A DNA stretch of 64,000 bases from Epiperipatus broadwayi (GCA_028023455.1 JAQFVV010000997.1:62001-126000), one strand, 5' to 3'; counted from the first letter of the stretch, positions 35,651 through 48,098 are shown. Notes: a model not told the origin generated them from the sequence alone. Program-made: numbers and translations.

Positions 35651-37720
35651 TCAACCATTCTTACCACATGAGACATGGGTTTGAATAACTGATGTCTATA
35701 TCTAAACAACAGTTCAATTGTAATATTTATGTATTATAAAAATGACTGATTGATTTTAAAGTGTAAATTAAGCATAAAAATATGATGTAATATTTGACTT
35801 TATCAAAAAATTAATATAAATGTCAATGTTGAATTGGTATTTTTAGGTTAGAAATGTAGCATAGATAAATTTGACATTTTTCCAAAGATGTGATTATACA
35901 TGGCTTTCTTGTAATATTCAAATTTAAGTTAATCTTAATCTACACATTAGTTTTTCAGTAAAAAATTGACAGAGAAGTAGTTTGGTAATAGAAAAATTAA
36001 AGATGTGTTTACATTGTAGTATAAGCCATAATGAATCATTAAATAATTTATTGCAAAGTATTGCATAGTTATCATGAAGCAAACCAAGGCAATGCCAACT
36101 GCTAATCCCTAGATTTATGAATAGAAATAAAAGAATCAGGGTGTATGATTTGAATAAAAAATGTTTTGTTTTTTTTAAAAAAATTGTACAGGAATGAAAA
36201 AATTCTAGCTGTACCACCAGTGCAGAGCAAAGCTTTTCTCCATAAATGCTCATAGAAAAACAGCAAATAAGAATGTATTATTTACAATGCTTTCAGTTAA
36301 TTTAGTGGTGGGAGGAGAGGTTACAGTAGTTTTCATTTTTGTTTATTTTCTAACAAAGAATATCTGCATGCCCAATTACTGACCACTAAGGAATGTCAGA
36401 TAAAAATAATCATAATATTGCTATCTAAAAAAAATACGACTTTTTAAAACTAAAAAAAAAAAAACATTGGCATCTTAATTAGATGAGATTTAAAACCAAG
36501 TTGTAAGCATGGTAAGCAGAATTATGTGATCTTTCTTCTGGTTTGAAGTATATATATATGTAGTTTACGTATTCATTGAAATGCTTGTTTAAATTAAATT
36601 GCTTGTTTGATTAAACCTCATCTATCTATAGTTTGACCTAATCATTCTTCCATATGATTCTTATTAAGCAATTATTTCCTGCCAAGAGCATTTGATATTT
36701 ACAATTTCATTCATATTAATATTTTCTTATTTAAAATGTCACTTGTTTTTATATGTCAAATTATAAGATTGATTAATCTTAATTGGCTGCATGGAAATTA
36801 AACAAATTTGACATTTTATCAACCATGCAATTGAAGGTGACCCTTTTGTGACCTAGAACGTTAACTTTCTTATTAATCTAAGTCTGCAACTAATAGAATT
36901 TAAAAATAGTTCTTTGGGAATTATTATAAGCTATCTCTAACTTGAGTTTATTCTACTGAATTTAGAACAGGATATGTGTGTACATTATATGTATAAAGAA
37001 AAAAAGACAGTATAAGATATATGGATAACTCGAGGAGATAACCTTCTGATATTCATAATAGATCTGTTTTGTAATTTTTTGGCTTTAAAACTTTGATTTG
37101 GCTTTATATATTCCAAGAAGTATAACGAATATGATTTTCTGATTCGTATAATTTTAGATAGATTTTGAAAAAAAAAAAAATTTGTATTCTTTTGAAATTA
37201 GAAGTTAATAGAAAAGCAATTTAGATATCAAAACATACAATAAACTATGGAAGATATAGGTAAAGATAACATGCAAAATGCATATACCACAGGAAGAATT
37301 AAAAAATTAAAATAAAGTTGATCTACATATGACACAAGAAAAGTTGGATAACTGAAATCTTAAATTGGATCATTCTAGAAGATTTAGAAATAGACTGAAT
37401 AGGAGATGATGCTGAAAAGAGAAGTTATGAACCAGAGACATTTGATTAAGCTTGGATAAAAATTGAGTATAGTTGAAAAGATGATGGTGACTTTTATGAT
37501 ATTATATATAATTTTATTGTTCATTCAACCTTTTAGAATTAATTAAATCCTGTTGCTTGTGTTTCTTGCTTTTATCTAAGTATTTTAAACTTCTTTTGCA
37601 TTTGATCTTAGAGAGTATAAAGCACATGTCTTCTTCTAATGAATATACAGGTGTTCAGTTTAGGGTTATGACCCTTTTAGATTTTCCAGTATTGCAACAT
37701 CCATCTGGAAATCAACAGCA
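35651..37720. other. Unassigned stretch; one 109-codon minus-strand frame
   Basis: The frame at 35924-36253 (minus) has no recognisable domain and contains no familiar motif. I treat it as chance. No shared repeat was found elsewhere in this stretch. Confidence 0.35.
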
Positions 37721-37835
37721 AGTAATAAATTAACATCACATGACCACCATCTCTTATGCTTGTGTATAACTGTTGTTAAAACAGGCAAAACTCACTATAC
37801 GTATGCCACACACAGCAAGCTAGAGTAATAAATTA
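37721..37835. mobile_element. Foldback family A, copy 6, short
   Basis: The copy comprises the tail (ACATCACATGACCACC...GTTAAAACAGG) and the first body segment (AAAACTCACTATACGTATGCCAC) only. AGTAATAAATTA occurs at 37721-37732 and 37824-37835 and may be the target-site duplication. Part of that word is also natural to the element, so the boundary is uncertain. Confidence 0.7.
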
Positions 37836-38707
37836 TCTCATCATTGCCAAATCTGGCTGTATATTTTTTTTTCAAGTTTAATCAAATATAATGACTTTGG
37901 TGAACTACACTGGAAATGCATACACGGATGTTAAAAATGTTTGCTAAATAAAATTAAATGAAATGTTAATATTCAGAGAAATTTCTGATTGTGTTATTAT
38001 TATTTAACATTTTCATTTTACATTACTGATATTTATTTGCTATGAATGTGTTTGCAATTGATGACAATAATTTTGTGTTTAGTTATTTGGTGTATTGTGT
38101 GATGATTAATTACCCAAATGCCAAAGTATAGATTTTTGGACTTTATAGAGTTGAACACTTAAAATTTAAATTTTCCGGATGTACCATGGCAATTCAACTT
38201 CATGACAACTACAGCATTGAAATGTACAAATTATAAATAAAATAAATAAATGATTGTCAGAAGGGAATGTGATATATAAATACCAACAGCAAGTTGATCT
38301 TTGTTAAAGATAGATGTAGTTCTTAAGTTCATCGTCCTATCAATGTATTTATCAGTACCAGGTAGTTCTTTATTATAACTTGTAATGAAAGATAAAGCAG
38401 TTTACTTCGTCATTTTGAAAAGAAAATGCAAGATTTAAGAATCCAAATGTATATATTTCTCATTTTTTTATTTAATATTTTTTTACTATTATTGATTATT
38501 AGATTGTGGGAATACTATACAAGCCATTTAGCTTGGGTTCAGAATCTTAGAATATTTGAATTGCCGTCCATTAGTTTAAATGAGGTAAACAAAAGTATTG
38601 TGACTTCTAGATGCATTGATGCAATTTTTATTCATGAAGATTAATACTCAAAAACTAATATGGGAATTTGATTGTTAGTGCCATCAAATGGTTATGTATG
38701 ACTCGAG

Positions 38708-38710
<3 letters not shown>
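37836..38710. other. Unassigned AT-rich stretch
   Basis: A 72-codon plus-strand frame at 38426-38644 starts with a hydrophobic run but has no family resemblance, and I do not call it. No repeats were recognised. Confidence 0.35.
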
Positions 38711-38748
<38 letters not shown>

Positions 38749-38957
38749 CAAAAAAATAAAGACTTATAAATCCAATAAATAATATAATATTTCAACCAGA
38801 GGACTGGTTTTCATCAGAAAGAAAAAAAGTATTTTTTTCTTTCTGATGAAAACCAGTCCTCTGGTTGAAATATTATATTATTTATTGGATTTATAAGTCT
38901 TTATTTTTTTGTTTTTATATGTATTTCCTTTGGTTAGTTTGTTATATATTAATATTT

Positions 38958-39003
<46 letters not shown>
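38711..39003. repeat. Perfect 89-bp inverted repeat between two (TA)n runs
   Basis: 38740-38828 is the exact reverse complement of 38832-38920, with GTA as the loop. (TA)n runs lie at about 38711-38739 and 38960-39003. Each arm carries the same hammerhead-like core (see 38843-38871). The perfection implies recent formation or gene conversion between the arms. Confidence 0.95.
38843..38871 (+). ncRNA. Hammerhead-ribozyme-like core in an inverted repeat arm
   Basis: CUGAUGA, an extra A, stem AACCAG, loop UCCU, stem CUGGUU, then GAAAU. The core bases are all canonical and stem II has six perfect pairs. The mirror copy lies at 38789-38817 on the minus strand. I found no clear stem III plus NUH triplet downstream, so only the core is claimed. 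Confidence 0.5.
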
Positions 39004-39007
<4 letters not shown>

Positions 39008-39147
39008 CCCATGTATCTATCTGGCTTGTTAGGCTAGGTTTGAAAACATTATGTGTCTAAAAAATTCATGCTTGAAAACTGATAGGAACTTGTTGCATAA
39101 ACGCTTGGAGTTAGTGTTTAGATCTAGTTTCTGGCCCCTACCCTTCA

Positions 39148-39173
39148 CTGATGATAGCAAATTAGCTTGAAAT
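39148..39173 (+). ncRNA. Hammerhead-like core, weak
   Basis: CUGAUGA, stem AGC, loop AAAUUA, stem GCU, then U and GAAAU. Only three base pairs form stem II. It lies in CTAGTTTCTGGCCCCTACCCTTCACTGATGA context, recalling family A internal words. Confidence 0.3.
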
Positions 39174-39349
39174 CAGTTGATCTGAAGGTGGAGCTATTGA
39201 AAGAGATAGTGAATTCTGACTCTTTTGATGTTTATGTAAACAAAAATATGCTTGTTCGGAGGTTTTGATAAAGCTCCATCTATTGATCATAAATGCAAGT
39301 GATAGCAAGTTACATGATTTGTAACTTGTTTTTGTTTTTCATATATATA

Positions 39350-39540
39350 TATTACAAAAAAAATCAAGTCAAATGTTATATGACCTAATTATAAATTTGT
39401 ATTTACAAATGTTATATATAGAGCTCGCACCTCACTGCTCACTGACAATTCCAGAAGCAGAAACCAGTCTGGGGTTGAGGATATTCTACAAAGCTTGTTA
39501 AGAGCTTATTTTGTGAGCTCTATATATATAACATATATAT
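39350..39540. repeat. Fragment related to foldback family I
   Basis: It shares AATCAAGTCA, ACAAATGTTATA, GCACCTCACTG, GAAACCAGTCTGGGG and GCTTGTTAAGAGCT with the 27.2-27.9 kb repeat. The ends ATATATAGAGCTC / GAGCTCTATATAT form a short inverted pair (about 39413-39528). Confidence 0.65.
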
Positions 39541-40049
39541 ACATTATGATATACTGTATTATTTAAGTAATACATTGGGTGCAATTTAAAAATCATAATT
39601 GCATTTTGTAATGTTATAATTGACTATTTATTAATCTGCATCCAGAACAGGTTATATTTATCTTTTTAAAGAAGTTTATTTAAACTTCTTTGTATGAATA
39701 ATTTCAATTTCTGTGGGTCAAGTGCTATTGGACCAAAGGTGGAATTCCACCTTTATTATTAAAAGGAAGTTGCTTTGACAACAATTTGAAATTGTTGATT
39801 GTTAATGATATTGGGATTGTCTAGGTGTTGAATGGCTTTTAATGATATATATCAATTTTGATTCCTTTTTGCAACTGATGCACACATCTCTTCATACATT
39901 GTTATGTATTCTATAAGTTCTGTTCTGATCATTCATTAAGTGCCCTATTTTGAGATTCAATGGTAGTTTGACAGTGCTTATCATTTTCTCAACACTATTT
40001 AGTTAAGTATCTTAATTTTAGAACTACATTCTTATCATAGTGATCAACA
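39541..40049. other. Unassigned stretch
   Basis: A local hairpin TTTAAAGAAGTTTATTTAAACTTCTTT lies near 39664-39690. Otherwise nothing is recognisable. Confidence 0.35.
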
Positions 40050-40350
40050 CCATTAATTTTAATTATTATCAATTCACTACAGGATGATGGTCTCTCAAAG
40101 TTTTCTTTGATAACTCTAGCCATTTTTATCTCATACATGAAATTTTCTGTGTTATGTAGTATTTTGGGATCTGTGGTCTACTTTTTAACTCTTTAATGTC
40201 TGTCTTCTCATCTAATAACATGTTGAACCTAGTTCCACTTCAGTCTATTTATTCTACCAATGTTATTTTTGATAAGATTATGTTCTTTTATATTTCGATT
40301 TTGATCTCTTTTTATTATTTCTAACATTAATCTATCCAGAAGTTAAATAA
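40050..40350 (-). pseudogene. RTE-clade LINE 3' end, third and most decayed copy
   Basis: CAATTCACTACAGGATGATGGTCTCTC and the following minus-strand words match the RTE tail at 16.7 kb, extending farther upstream to a segment corresponding to KRLKW-AGHIAR (TCCACTTCAGTCTATTTATTCTACC on the plus strand). Numerous stops and shifts are present. Confidence 0.7.
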
Positions 40351-40572
40351 TAGTTAAGGTTACTACTTTCTTTTTAATGATGCTATTTACCATATAAAGA
40401 CGTAGAATATTGAGTTAAATTCAAAGATTTTATTTTGATAAATTATAAAATATAGGCATTAGAAGAGGAGACAAACTGATTATCTATTTTTGATTGGTTG
40501 AAAATAGTTTATTTCAGCAGTTTGTAAAATGTGTGTTATATGTCATCTAACAATTGTATTCAACTTTGTCAA

Positions 40573-40662
40573 GCATTGGTGGTTGAGAGGTCAGCAACAG
40601 CTGCTTTACATGCAGTTGTCCCGGGTTAGCAGGTTCATTTCCCAGATGATGCTATGACACAT
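40573..40662 (+). repeat. tRNA-derived SINE head (family T), second copy
   Basis: TGGTTGAGAGG (40580-40590) corresponds to box A and AGGTTCATTTC (40631-40641) to a decayed box B. TGCAGTTGTCCCGGGTT and GATGCTATGACA match the copy at 26.67 kb. Confidence 0.72.
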
Positions 40663-40909
40663 GAGAAAAAAAACAATTGTATTCAACATTTTACTATAAC
40701 AACATTAAGCCTTTTTAAAAAATGAAAGCAAAATGCTTGTTTATTTAATTCAAAACGTTTTAAAAATGAAAATAGTGAAAACATAATTTTGATCCATTTA
40801 ATGTGTTTAGTATCTAAAGACCTTTAGATTTATTAATAAATTAGAGTGAAAAAAATATATGTTATTGGATCTCTCATACATTCATGGTCAGTGCAGTTAT
40901 AGAATGCAA

Positions 40910-41215
40910 GATTTGGTGCTTAATGTCCATAGACTGTGGATACTGCTCTGTCAATTCTAATGACTGAACTTCGTGTGAATGTCATAAGCAAAACTACTAA
41001 GCATCGCATGATCACCATCTCTTATACTAGCACATAATTGTTATTAAACAAGGAAAAACTCTTTCCATACAGTAGTGCCACCCTGTGCCAACCAGAGTAA
41101 TCAATGGATCAGTAATGGTTGAGTATTTGGTGCTTAATGTTCATAGACTGTGTGTACCATTCTTTCAACTCTAATGATTGAACTTCATATGAATACCATA
41201 AGTAGTGAGCCATGT
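40910..41215. repeat. Direct repeat of about 88 bp surrounding a family A copy
   Basis: TTTGGTGCTTAATGTCCATAGACTG...GTGAATGTCATAAGCA (about 40913-40991) recurs at about 41128-41205. Between the units is foldback family A copy 7 (about 40995-41109): tail CATCGCATGATCACC, then AACTCTTTCCATACAGTAGTGCCACC, cut off after CAATGGAT. Because the flanking unit is itself duplicated, I cannot define a simple target-site duplication. Confidence 0.75.
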
Positions 41216-42689
41216 AATTATTTTTTCATTACATGTACACAAAAGCTATTTTAGCCTTTTTTATGCATTATTATGGCATAAATAGAGGTAGCTTACCCCC
41301 CTTTTTTCCTACCATAACTATTAAACAAACTCCATGTATGTTAATGATTATTTGCTCTTAATCATGCCAACATTCTTCATAACTAAACTAGTAGTGATAC
41401 CCTTGTTTTTACTAGTATTGAATTGTTTTGGTTTGATTTAAACCTTATAAAATCCTTCTAATCTGGAGATCATCCATTATAAATTTTACAACATACTAGA
41501 GCTGATGCAATTTTCACATCATGAAAATTCTCCAATAAAATTTGAATAATAACCGAACACGCACATAATATAAGCATTACTTTACCTTTCCATATTACTT
41601 TAAAGGAAGTTTATTAATATAGATAAATTAATTACATTGAAATCCTATTACAAATGATAATCAGACAATCATTTTTGATTGCAGGTAATATTTCCAACTA
41701 CAAAATTAAAAATACATGCAACCTCTTGAACCAAAATCACATGATCTTTTTAAAAGGGTACTAATTGCCTAAAAATTGCAGTATTGCAGGCAATGTGACT
41801 AAGCTCCATGTAGCTGGAAATATGTCTGCAGTTGCTTAAGCCTGGTTTCTAATTTAAATTTTACTCACTTTCTTGCAGAAGAAGGAAAGTAGTTTATGAG
41901 ATGTAGAATTAAAGTAAAAATGACACTTCAAAAATCATAAAGTAAAAAGTATGAAAGTGGATATTCTGATATTAGAGAAATGCTCTTTGAGCATGCCACT
42001 GATATGAGCACAAAGGAGAATGAGAATTTGTAATTGTACTATGTCTGTAATATAGAACAAATGTAAAGAAAGCATCAACCATTGAAAGGCAGGTTCTATT
42101 GGTGGGAAGTGCATTCAGATTTATTTTACTAAGAAAATCCAGATATTTGGGTTAAAGATACCAATGGTTAAATTTTTGAGTAATTACTTGTGAAGTAATA
42201 AGTATCCCGGTAGTGATTTCCTTCTTTAAAGATTGTATGAGTAAATCATGTAAGAATTTACTCTTTATTGGTGATGGAGTGTCTGTTGGATTGACAGGTA
42301 TAAATTTTTGAGTGTGACTGCACAATGGTGACAATGTTTAATTCTTTTTAAATTCCAAAATGTAAACTTTGAATAAAGTTATGACCTTGAGTTCAAATCT
42401 AGATAAAGCTTGAAAATTTTTCAGAGAGTTGAGTGACACTTAGAAAACCTATATATTTTTCCAAATGGTTGGTCCACCACAATTCATTAAATTATTTAGT
42501 GGTAAATGGGTGTTTGACTATTTTTAGCTTGAGGATAAAAGTTGTACATGATTTTTGGAATTGCTGATTGCATAATAAAAATATAATATGATGTAGAAAT
42601 TATCCCTGGGGAAAAGAATTATTACATTTTTAAGCCACAGTGCATATGGCTTACCATTAAATTGTTTTATGCTCTGCTCAGTTTAATGC
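41216..42689. other. Unassigned stretch
   Basis: No gene is convincing. A 60-codon minus-strand frame at 42152-42334 (with VNPTDTPSPIKSKF) looks more protein-like than most but has no recognisable family. Confidence 0.35.
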
Positions 42690-42945
42690 ATTGATAGAGT
42701 GACCAATTCTGAATCTCAGGTTCCATGGATTATGGCTCAGTTCTGTCATTTTCAATGCTTAAACGTCTTAAGAACTACAAAACAATAAACTATTCAATTA
42801 TTTTGTCATGCATGACTGTGGTAGTAAAATAATGGCATGCTCTAGAATTCAAAGCCCATGGATCATAACCGTGTTTTGTCATGTCCTCTGCACGAACTGC
42901 TTATGAAGTCCTAAGCAATTCATTTATATTTTTTAAATTTAATTA
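42690..42945 (+). repeat. Two SINE-like family D units
   Basis: GAGTGACCAATTCTGAATCTCAGGTTCCATGGATTATGGCTCAG...CATTTTCAATGC and then GCTCTAGAATTCAAAGCCCATGGATCATAACCG...CATGTCCTCTGCACG, each followed by CTT(A)TGAA(G/C)TCCTAAG-like words. They match 49.87-50.11 kb. A CCATGGATCATGGTT-type core is where a box B (GTTCAAACC) survives in the best copy. Confidence 0.6.
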
Positions 42946-44286
42946 ATTGCAAAAGTGTATAATACTCAGAAATAACGATTGTGAAATAAGTCAAAAACTA
43001 CTATTGTAAATTGCATAAATTTCATCGGCACAATAATCAATTTGCTCCTGAAGAATTCAAAAAATTAAACAAATGACGGGTAATTCAAAAGAAACGCCAG
43101 AACTCGACATCACTTTGACAACACTTAATATTATAAAAATAAGAAAAAAACAAATGACTAAAAGAATTCAAGAAAAATTTTATTGGAGAAAAAAAATTAA
43201 ATCATATATATAAGAAAAAAGAATAAAAGAATTTTTTTTTTTTTTAATCTAAAACAGTAGAGAACAGAAAAGATAAAACAAAAATTTTTTTTTTTTACAA
43301 TTTCGTATAATCACAAAAAATAAAATAGACATTAGTACATAAAATAAAAAAGATTTAAATAAAAGAAATATATATTCCATAAAAAAAAAAAATGTTAAAA
43401 TTTAAAAAAATAAAAGCAAAAAAAATTAAAAACTTCATTGTGCATTAATGTAATCTTAGATTAAAAATGACGCTCCTGCTTATTCTTAAATTCTAAGGAG
43501 TAGACTCTAAGCTCAGGATTCACATCATATTTCTACTACGTTTGAACTTTTTATAAACTCTTTGAAAAACACCATCATATAATTTAATGAAAGGCTTTGG
43601 AAAAAAAATTGTTTTCTTTTAATCTAAATAATTTTAGCTTTCAAATAAAGCGCCATCATGTAAAATTTTTATAAACCTTTCTTTTGTTAATATTTTTCTA
43701 CAGAAAAAAGTCTTCCCCTCCCTTCTTTCCTGTATATGCCATTTTTATTTGAATTTTAATTATCATATTTTATTAAAATAAAGGCATATTAGTACATTTT
43801 TCTATGTAGTAATGAATTTAATATTATATTCATTTTTCTTTTTAAATACTCCACACTGATATTAATCTGACCAAACTAAAGTCATATAAAACCATAACAA
43901 TACAAAAATGATATACCTGTTTACTGACAACAGATATGCAGCTGTATTAATTAAGTCTAGATAATTGTAAAGAAAGTCCTAAATCTGCTTACCATTTCAA
44001 TATCACCCTGCTAGACTATAGCTCGCAATGTAAGTTACATTCTTATGTGCAAATCACTAACTCATGAAGTTTAAAATACCATTATTGTTTTTCAGAAAAA
44101 AAAAAAAAACAATACTTTCAAAATAGCAAAAACTTTTAACTTAATGTATGAAATCTATACTCGCTGGAAAATATTTTAATTACAAAAATATGTTTTAAAA
44201 TAAAGGCATAACCCATCCAATCTCATAATCTACAATAGTTTTTCTTATGTAAATTAATACACTGTACAGGATTACACATACCTGCA
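42946..44286. other. Unassigned A-rich stretch
   Basis: Many A runs lie at 43.1-43.45 kb. No gene or shared repeat was found. Confidence 0.4.
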
Positions 44287-44500
44287 CATATATAATGTAA
44301 TATATAAGGGATTCGAACTCAGACCTTTACATGACCCTCAGCTCTCCATGCCATCTCCTATTGCTGACCCACCTCATCATACACTTATTGAAAAGATAAA
44401 TAATCACTAATATACGTATTTCATCTTTATAGAAGTTTTTTGAAGTTTCAAGTAATATATAGGGTATTTTAAGCCCAGACTTTCACATGACCCTCAAGTA
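44287..44500 (-). repeat. SINE-like family B, truncated, plus a second 3' end
   Basis: GGGATTCGAACTCAGACC (box-B-like TTCGAACTC complement) through ACATGACCCTCAGCTCTCC to GAAAAGATAAATAATCACTAATATACG. Then a second terminal piece, GCCCAGACTTTCACATGACCC, at about 44470. Confidence 0.75.
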
Positions 44501-44600
44501 ATAAAAGTTGATGTCTTTCCAATCCATATTGCAGCTGAAGCATTAATAAATATCTATAGAGGGCTTCGTTAAATAAGGTTAGTTATTCCATGTTTACATA

Positions 44601-44679
44601 GTATTTAATAAATATCACATGATCACCATTTCTTATGCTTGCTCAAGCTGTATGGAGAGTTTTCCCTGTATTTAATAAA
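44601..44679. mobile_element. Minimal 55-bp foldback family A copy with 12-bp target-site duplication
   Basis: GTATTTAATAAA flanks perfectly at 44601-44612 and 44668-44679. The element (44613-44667) is only the tail end (TATCACATGATCACCATTTC, then TTATGCTTGCTCAAG) fused to the opposite end (CTGTATGGAGAGTTTT). All body sequence is absent, so the two ends suffice to define an insertion. Confidence 0.85.
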
Positions 44680-45772
44680 GACTTGGATTCTTAAATGCAG
44701 GTAGCACATTGAAACTCTAGCTGTTGATTGTATTGGGTTTCATCTAGCTTTATGCATTTTTAAATTTTATATATCTTCTGTATCCCACTTCTTATTATCT
44801 GCATCCACATTTACTGAGCCATTCATATTAACCAAATTTATAGCAAGCGAAATATAAACAAAACATCAGATCTATAATAGTAATAATATTTAATAACACA
44901 CATAGAAAATCCTGGAAACTGTCATGTATATCCTTGGACACACACATATATATAGTCGTGTGTGAATATATATTTCCAGTGTTTAAAGGCATGTAATTCT
45001 TCAAAATTAATTCACTAACTACTGGTTTATTAGATAGATGAAATACTCTATATGGGTACATCCGTGTATAATTTATTGTAATAAAAATATATATCAACGT
45101 TTATATATATAACCAATCAACTAATATCCAGATTATTGTAATATATTGAGCTAATGGAAAACATTTAACTGACTTTTATCGCTATATATGTATATTAAAA
45201 TAACTTCTGATTATCAGATGAGCCAGAGATGTAAACGCTGAATTCCCACATAGATTTATTATCAAATATACATCATATATATGATGTTAAAATATTTATT
45301 AAAATATTATAAATAACTCACTATGGATGAAGATATTTTTTCTCTCCCAAGAAAACACTCTGTAGTATATTACACATAATCTTTAAATAATTAATCTTAT
45401 ACAAACACAAATAACTTTACAATATTTTTTTTTATAAAGAATTAAATATAGTAGAGGAACATTGATAATGTGTCTATATAATTATGTGATAAAAATATTG
45501 GTATACATATATTAAACGCAATATGAAATAATAAATCTTTAAGTCATGCAATAGAGTATTTAACACCAATGACTAAATATTAAAAGTAATGATAGCAGTC
45601 TTTACTAAATGACTATGGCAATTCTAAATAAGGAAAAAATAAGTGAAAGTGTGACAAAGTAGAATAACAATATATAGATAAATTTTGTAATTTTAATCAA
45701 TTTAAAACACCCAAATGTATTCATATATATCATCTATAGTATGTAACTCTTCATTATAATATATTCTCAACC
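44680..45772. other. Unassigned AT-rich stretch
   Basis: An 89-codon minus-strand frame at 44828-45097 shows no family motif. Scattered TATATA words occur. No shared repeat. Confidence 0.35.
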
Positions 45773-46350
45773 ATATATGATATCAATGCAGGCAAAACTC
45801 TCCATTCAGTAGTGCCACTCAGTGCAAGCCAGAGTAATCAATGGATGTCAGAAAGATTGTGCATAAAATCCCTATCTAGTGCCTATTCATCCAATATCTC
45901 CAGAATAGTTTTTAACTTGTGGCTTTCATCAGTGAGGAGCCTTGGATCTGAGAACACTGCATCTACATCTTAGGATCTAATGCAACCCTCCAGCAGCTAT
46001 TTTTTATCTCTACTTAACTGCAAAACTATGAGAATAAAATTGAAAACACAATAATATTTTCATTCCAAGCTCGTTAGCTTATATAGTCATATAGGTCTGA
46101 ACTCAGTTCAGTACCCAAACATTTTAGTGTCTTTAGTTCTTTAATAACCATATGCACCACTATCAAATTAGGCAGGATTGGCATTAAACCACTAAACATC
46201 ACATGATCACCATTACTTATGCTTGCTCATAACTGTTGTTAAAACAGGCAAAACTCTCTATACAATATTGCCACTCAGTGCAAGCCAGAGTAATTAGTAA
46301 TAATAATAGTGATGATCATGTGATGTTTAGTGGTTTAATATATGATATCA
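45773..46350. mobile_element. Foldback family A, copy 3, with 13-bp target-site duplication
   Basis: ATATATGATATCA flanks perfectly at 45773-45785 and 46338-46350. The 552-bp element starts GCAGGCAAAACTCTCC and contains the full body and internal region. It then has a complete tail-plus-end (ATTAAACCACTAAACATCACATG...AACAGGCAAAACTCTC) and finally the reverse tail, so two ends are nested at its right side. Confidence 0.88.
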
Positions 46351-46594
46351 GTCAATAGTATCTCCATTCATTTCACATATACATTAAAAATGAAGATGCA
46401 TTTTTACAATTGTATATTCTATATTATCAAATCAGTTAGACTGATAATTATACTGGTTGGCCTTATAATCATACTACCCTATTTTTATAATACTATGAAA
46501 CTATTTTTTTTACTTTCATACAATAATTTAAGCAGATAGTAATTTTATACTCAAGTAATTAATTGAAATATGTTTGTTCCAGGATTAAATTCAA

Positions 46595-47119
46595 TATATT
46601 TTATCCTGAAACAGGCAAAACTCACTATACATATTACCACATACAGCAAGCTAAAGTAATCAATGGATGCCAGAAGGCTTGTGCATAAAATCCCCATCTA
46701 GTGCCTACTCATCTAATATCCCCAGACTAGTTTCTGGCTTGTGGTCTTTATCAGTGAGGAGCTTTGGATCTGAGAGCACTGCACCTAGATCTTAGGATCT
46801 AATGCAATCCTCCAGCAACCATCTTTTATCTCCATTTAACTACAAAACTATGTGTCTTAAACTGAAAACATTTTAATGTTTTCAATCCAAGCCCATTAGC
46901 TTATATAGTCATATGGCGACAAGCCAGAAATTTGTCTGGGGATATTGGATGAGTAGGCACTAGATGGGGATTTATGCACAAGCCTTCTGGCATCCATTGA
47001 TTACTCTAGCTTGCTGTGTGTGGCAATACGTATTGTGAGCTTTACCTGTTTTAACAACAGTTATACACAAGCATAAGAGGTGGTGGTCATATGATGTTTA
47101 TAGCTTATATTTTATCCTG
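46595..47119. mobile_element. Foldback family A, copy 9, with 14-bp target-site duplication
   Basis: TATATTTTATCCTG flanks perfectly at 46595-46608 and 47106-47119. The 497-bp element has a left arm, an internal region and a right arm (GACAAGCCAGAAATTTGTCTGG through GGCATCCATTGATTACTC), then the tail ending GTCATATGATG. The body contains, on the strand opposite the left arm, CUGAUAA-AGACCACAAGCCA-GAAAC, a hammerhead-like word shared by this family. Confidence 0.88.
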
Positions 47120-48098
47120 TTATACGATGGAATAGGATGCTGGAATCTATAGTATAGCTAAACAACAAAGTCTGCCTTACTATTTATGAATCAAAATATT
47201 TTTGCTGATGCACATACTCAACATATAAGTATGCAGACCAAAGATTGCGGAAGCTTTTTCTTCATTGGTGGCAATAAATCACTTGACCAAATATGTTGTG
47301 GAAATATTAGAAGCATGAAAAACAATTTTAGATCATATATTGAGTTGTAAAAAGAAGCATGATCATCAGCATATTGGAAATGAAAAAGAGGATAATTCTT
47401 ATATTCTGATTTATATTGATGTTCAAATTAAAAATTTTACCATGAAAGCTATATCACGTTATGTTATCTAATTCAAGATGTCTACTAATTTATTCCAAGA
47501 ATGCTTTCACAACAATGGAAAACAAATCTGATATTAAGTTTTTGGTATTAATCGATCATCCTTCTAATATGCATTTATTTAAAGAGCAATCCTTATTTAA
47601 CAGGTTGTTCACAATTAACTATACATGTATCTCTACACTTTTATGGATAGCTCAATAGTGCTTTATATCATCACTTTTACACAAAGTAAGAATTAGTCTT
47701 AGCTCATTTTTACACTCTTGGTAAGAGTAAATAATTATTACATTGCAAATATATTTTCATTTTCTTTTTTGGTTTTATCAGTGCTCGATCTCAACCAAAT
47801 GACAATCATCCACTGGCAGAGAAACTCAAACTATTCTCACCCTTGAAAGCTTATTGCTTCCAACTTTTTTCTCATCTTTTTCCATAATACCTATATAATA
47901 AAAGTAAACTTCCAAGAGCATATCAATGTTTTAAAACACTGCTAGAAACATTTTATGATTTGTTAAGATAAATGGTATGATTATCTTGATTTACTAAAAC
48001 CACCATGAGACTTTCTTATTACTCCTCAATGGTAAGAAGCTATCTATTCAGTAAATTCAATTTTAATAGTTTATCTAGATGAATAACAATGACTTCCA
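47120..48098. other. Unassigned stretch; weak protein-like frame
   Basis: A 65-codon plus-strand frame at 47461-47658 (with TTMENKSDIKFLVLIDHPSN) is more protein-like than its surroundings but matches nothing I recognise. It could be a remnant of a processed pseudogene or mobile element. Confidence 0.3.

Noticed and set aside
35924-36253. 109-codon minus-strand frame as a gene
   Set aside because: No recognisable domain, low-complexity hydrophobic stretches, and no supporting neighbours.
45786-46337. Family A as a piggyBac-type element with TTAA target
   Set aside because: One copy has TTAA at the end of its tail on both sides, but that is element sequence. Most copies have 9-14 bp duplications of unrelated words.
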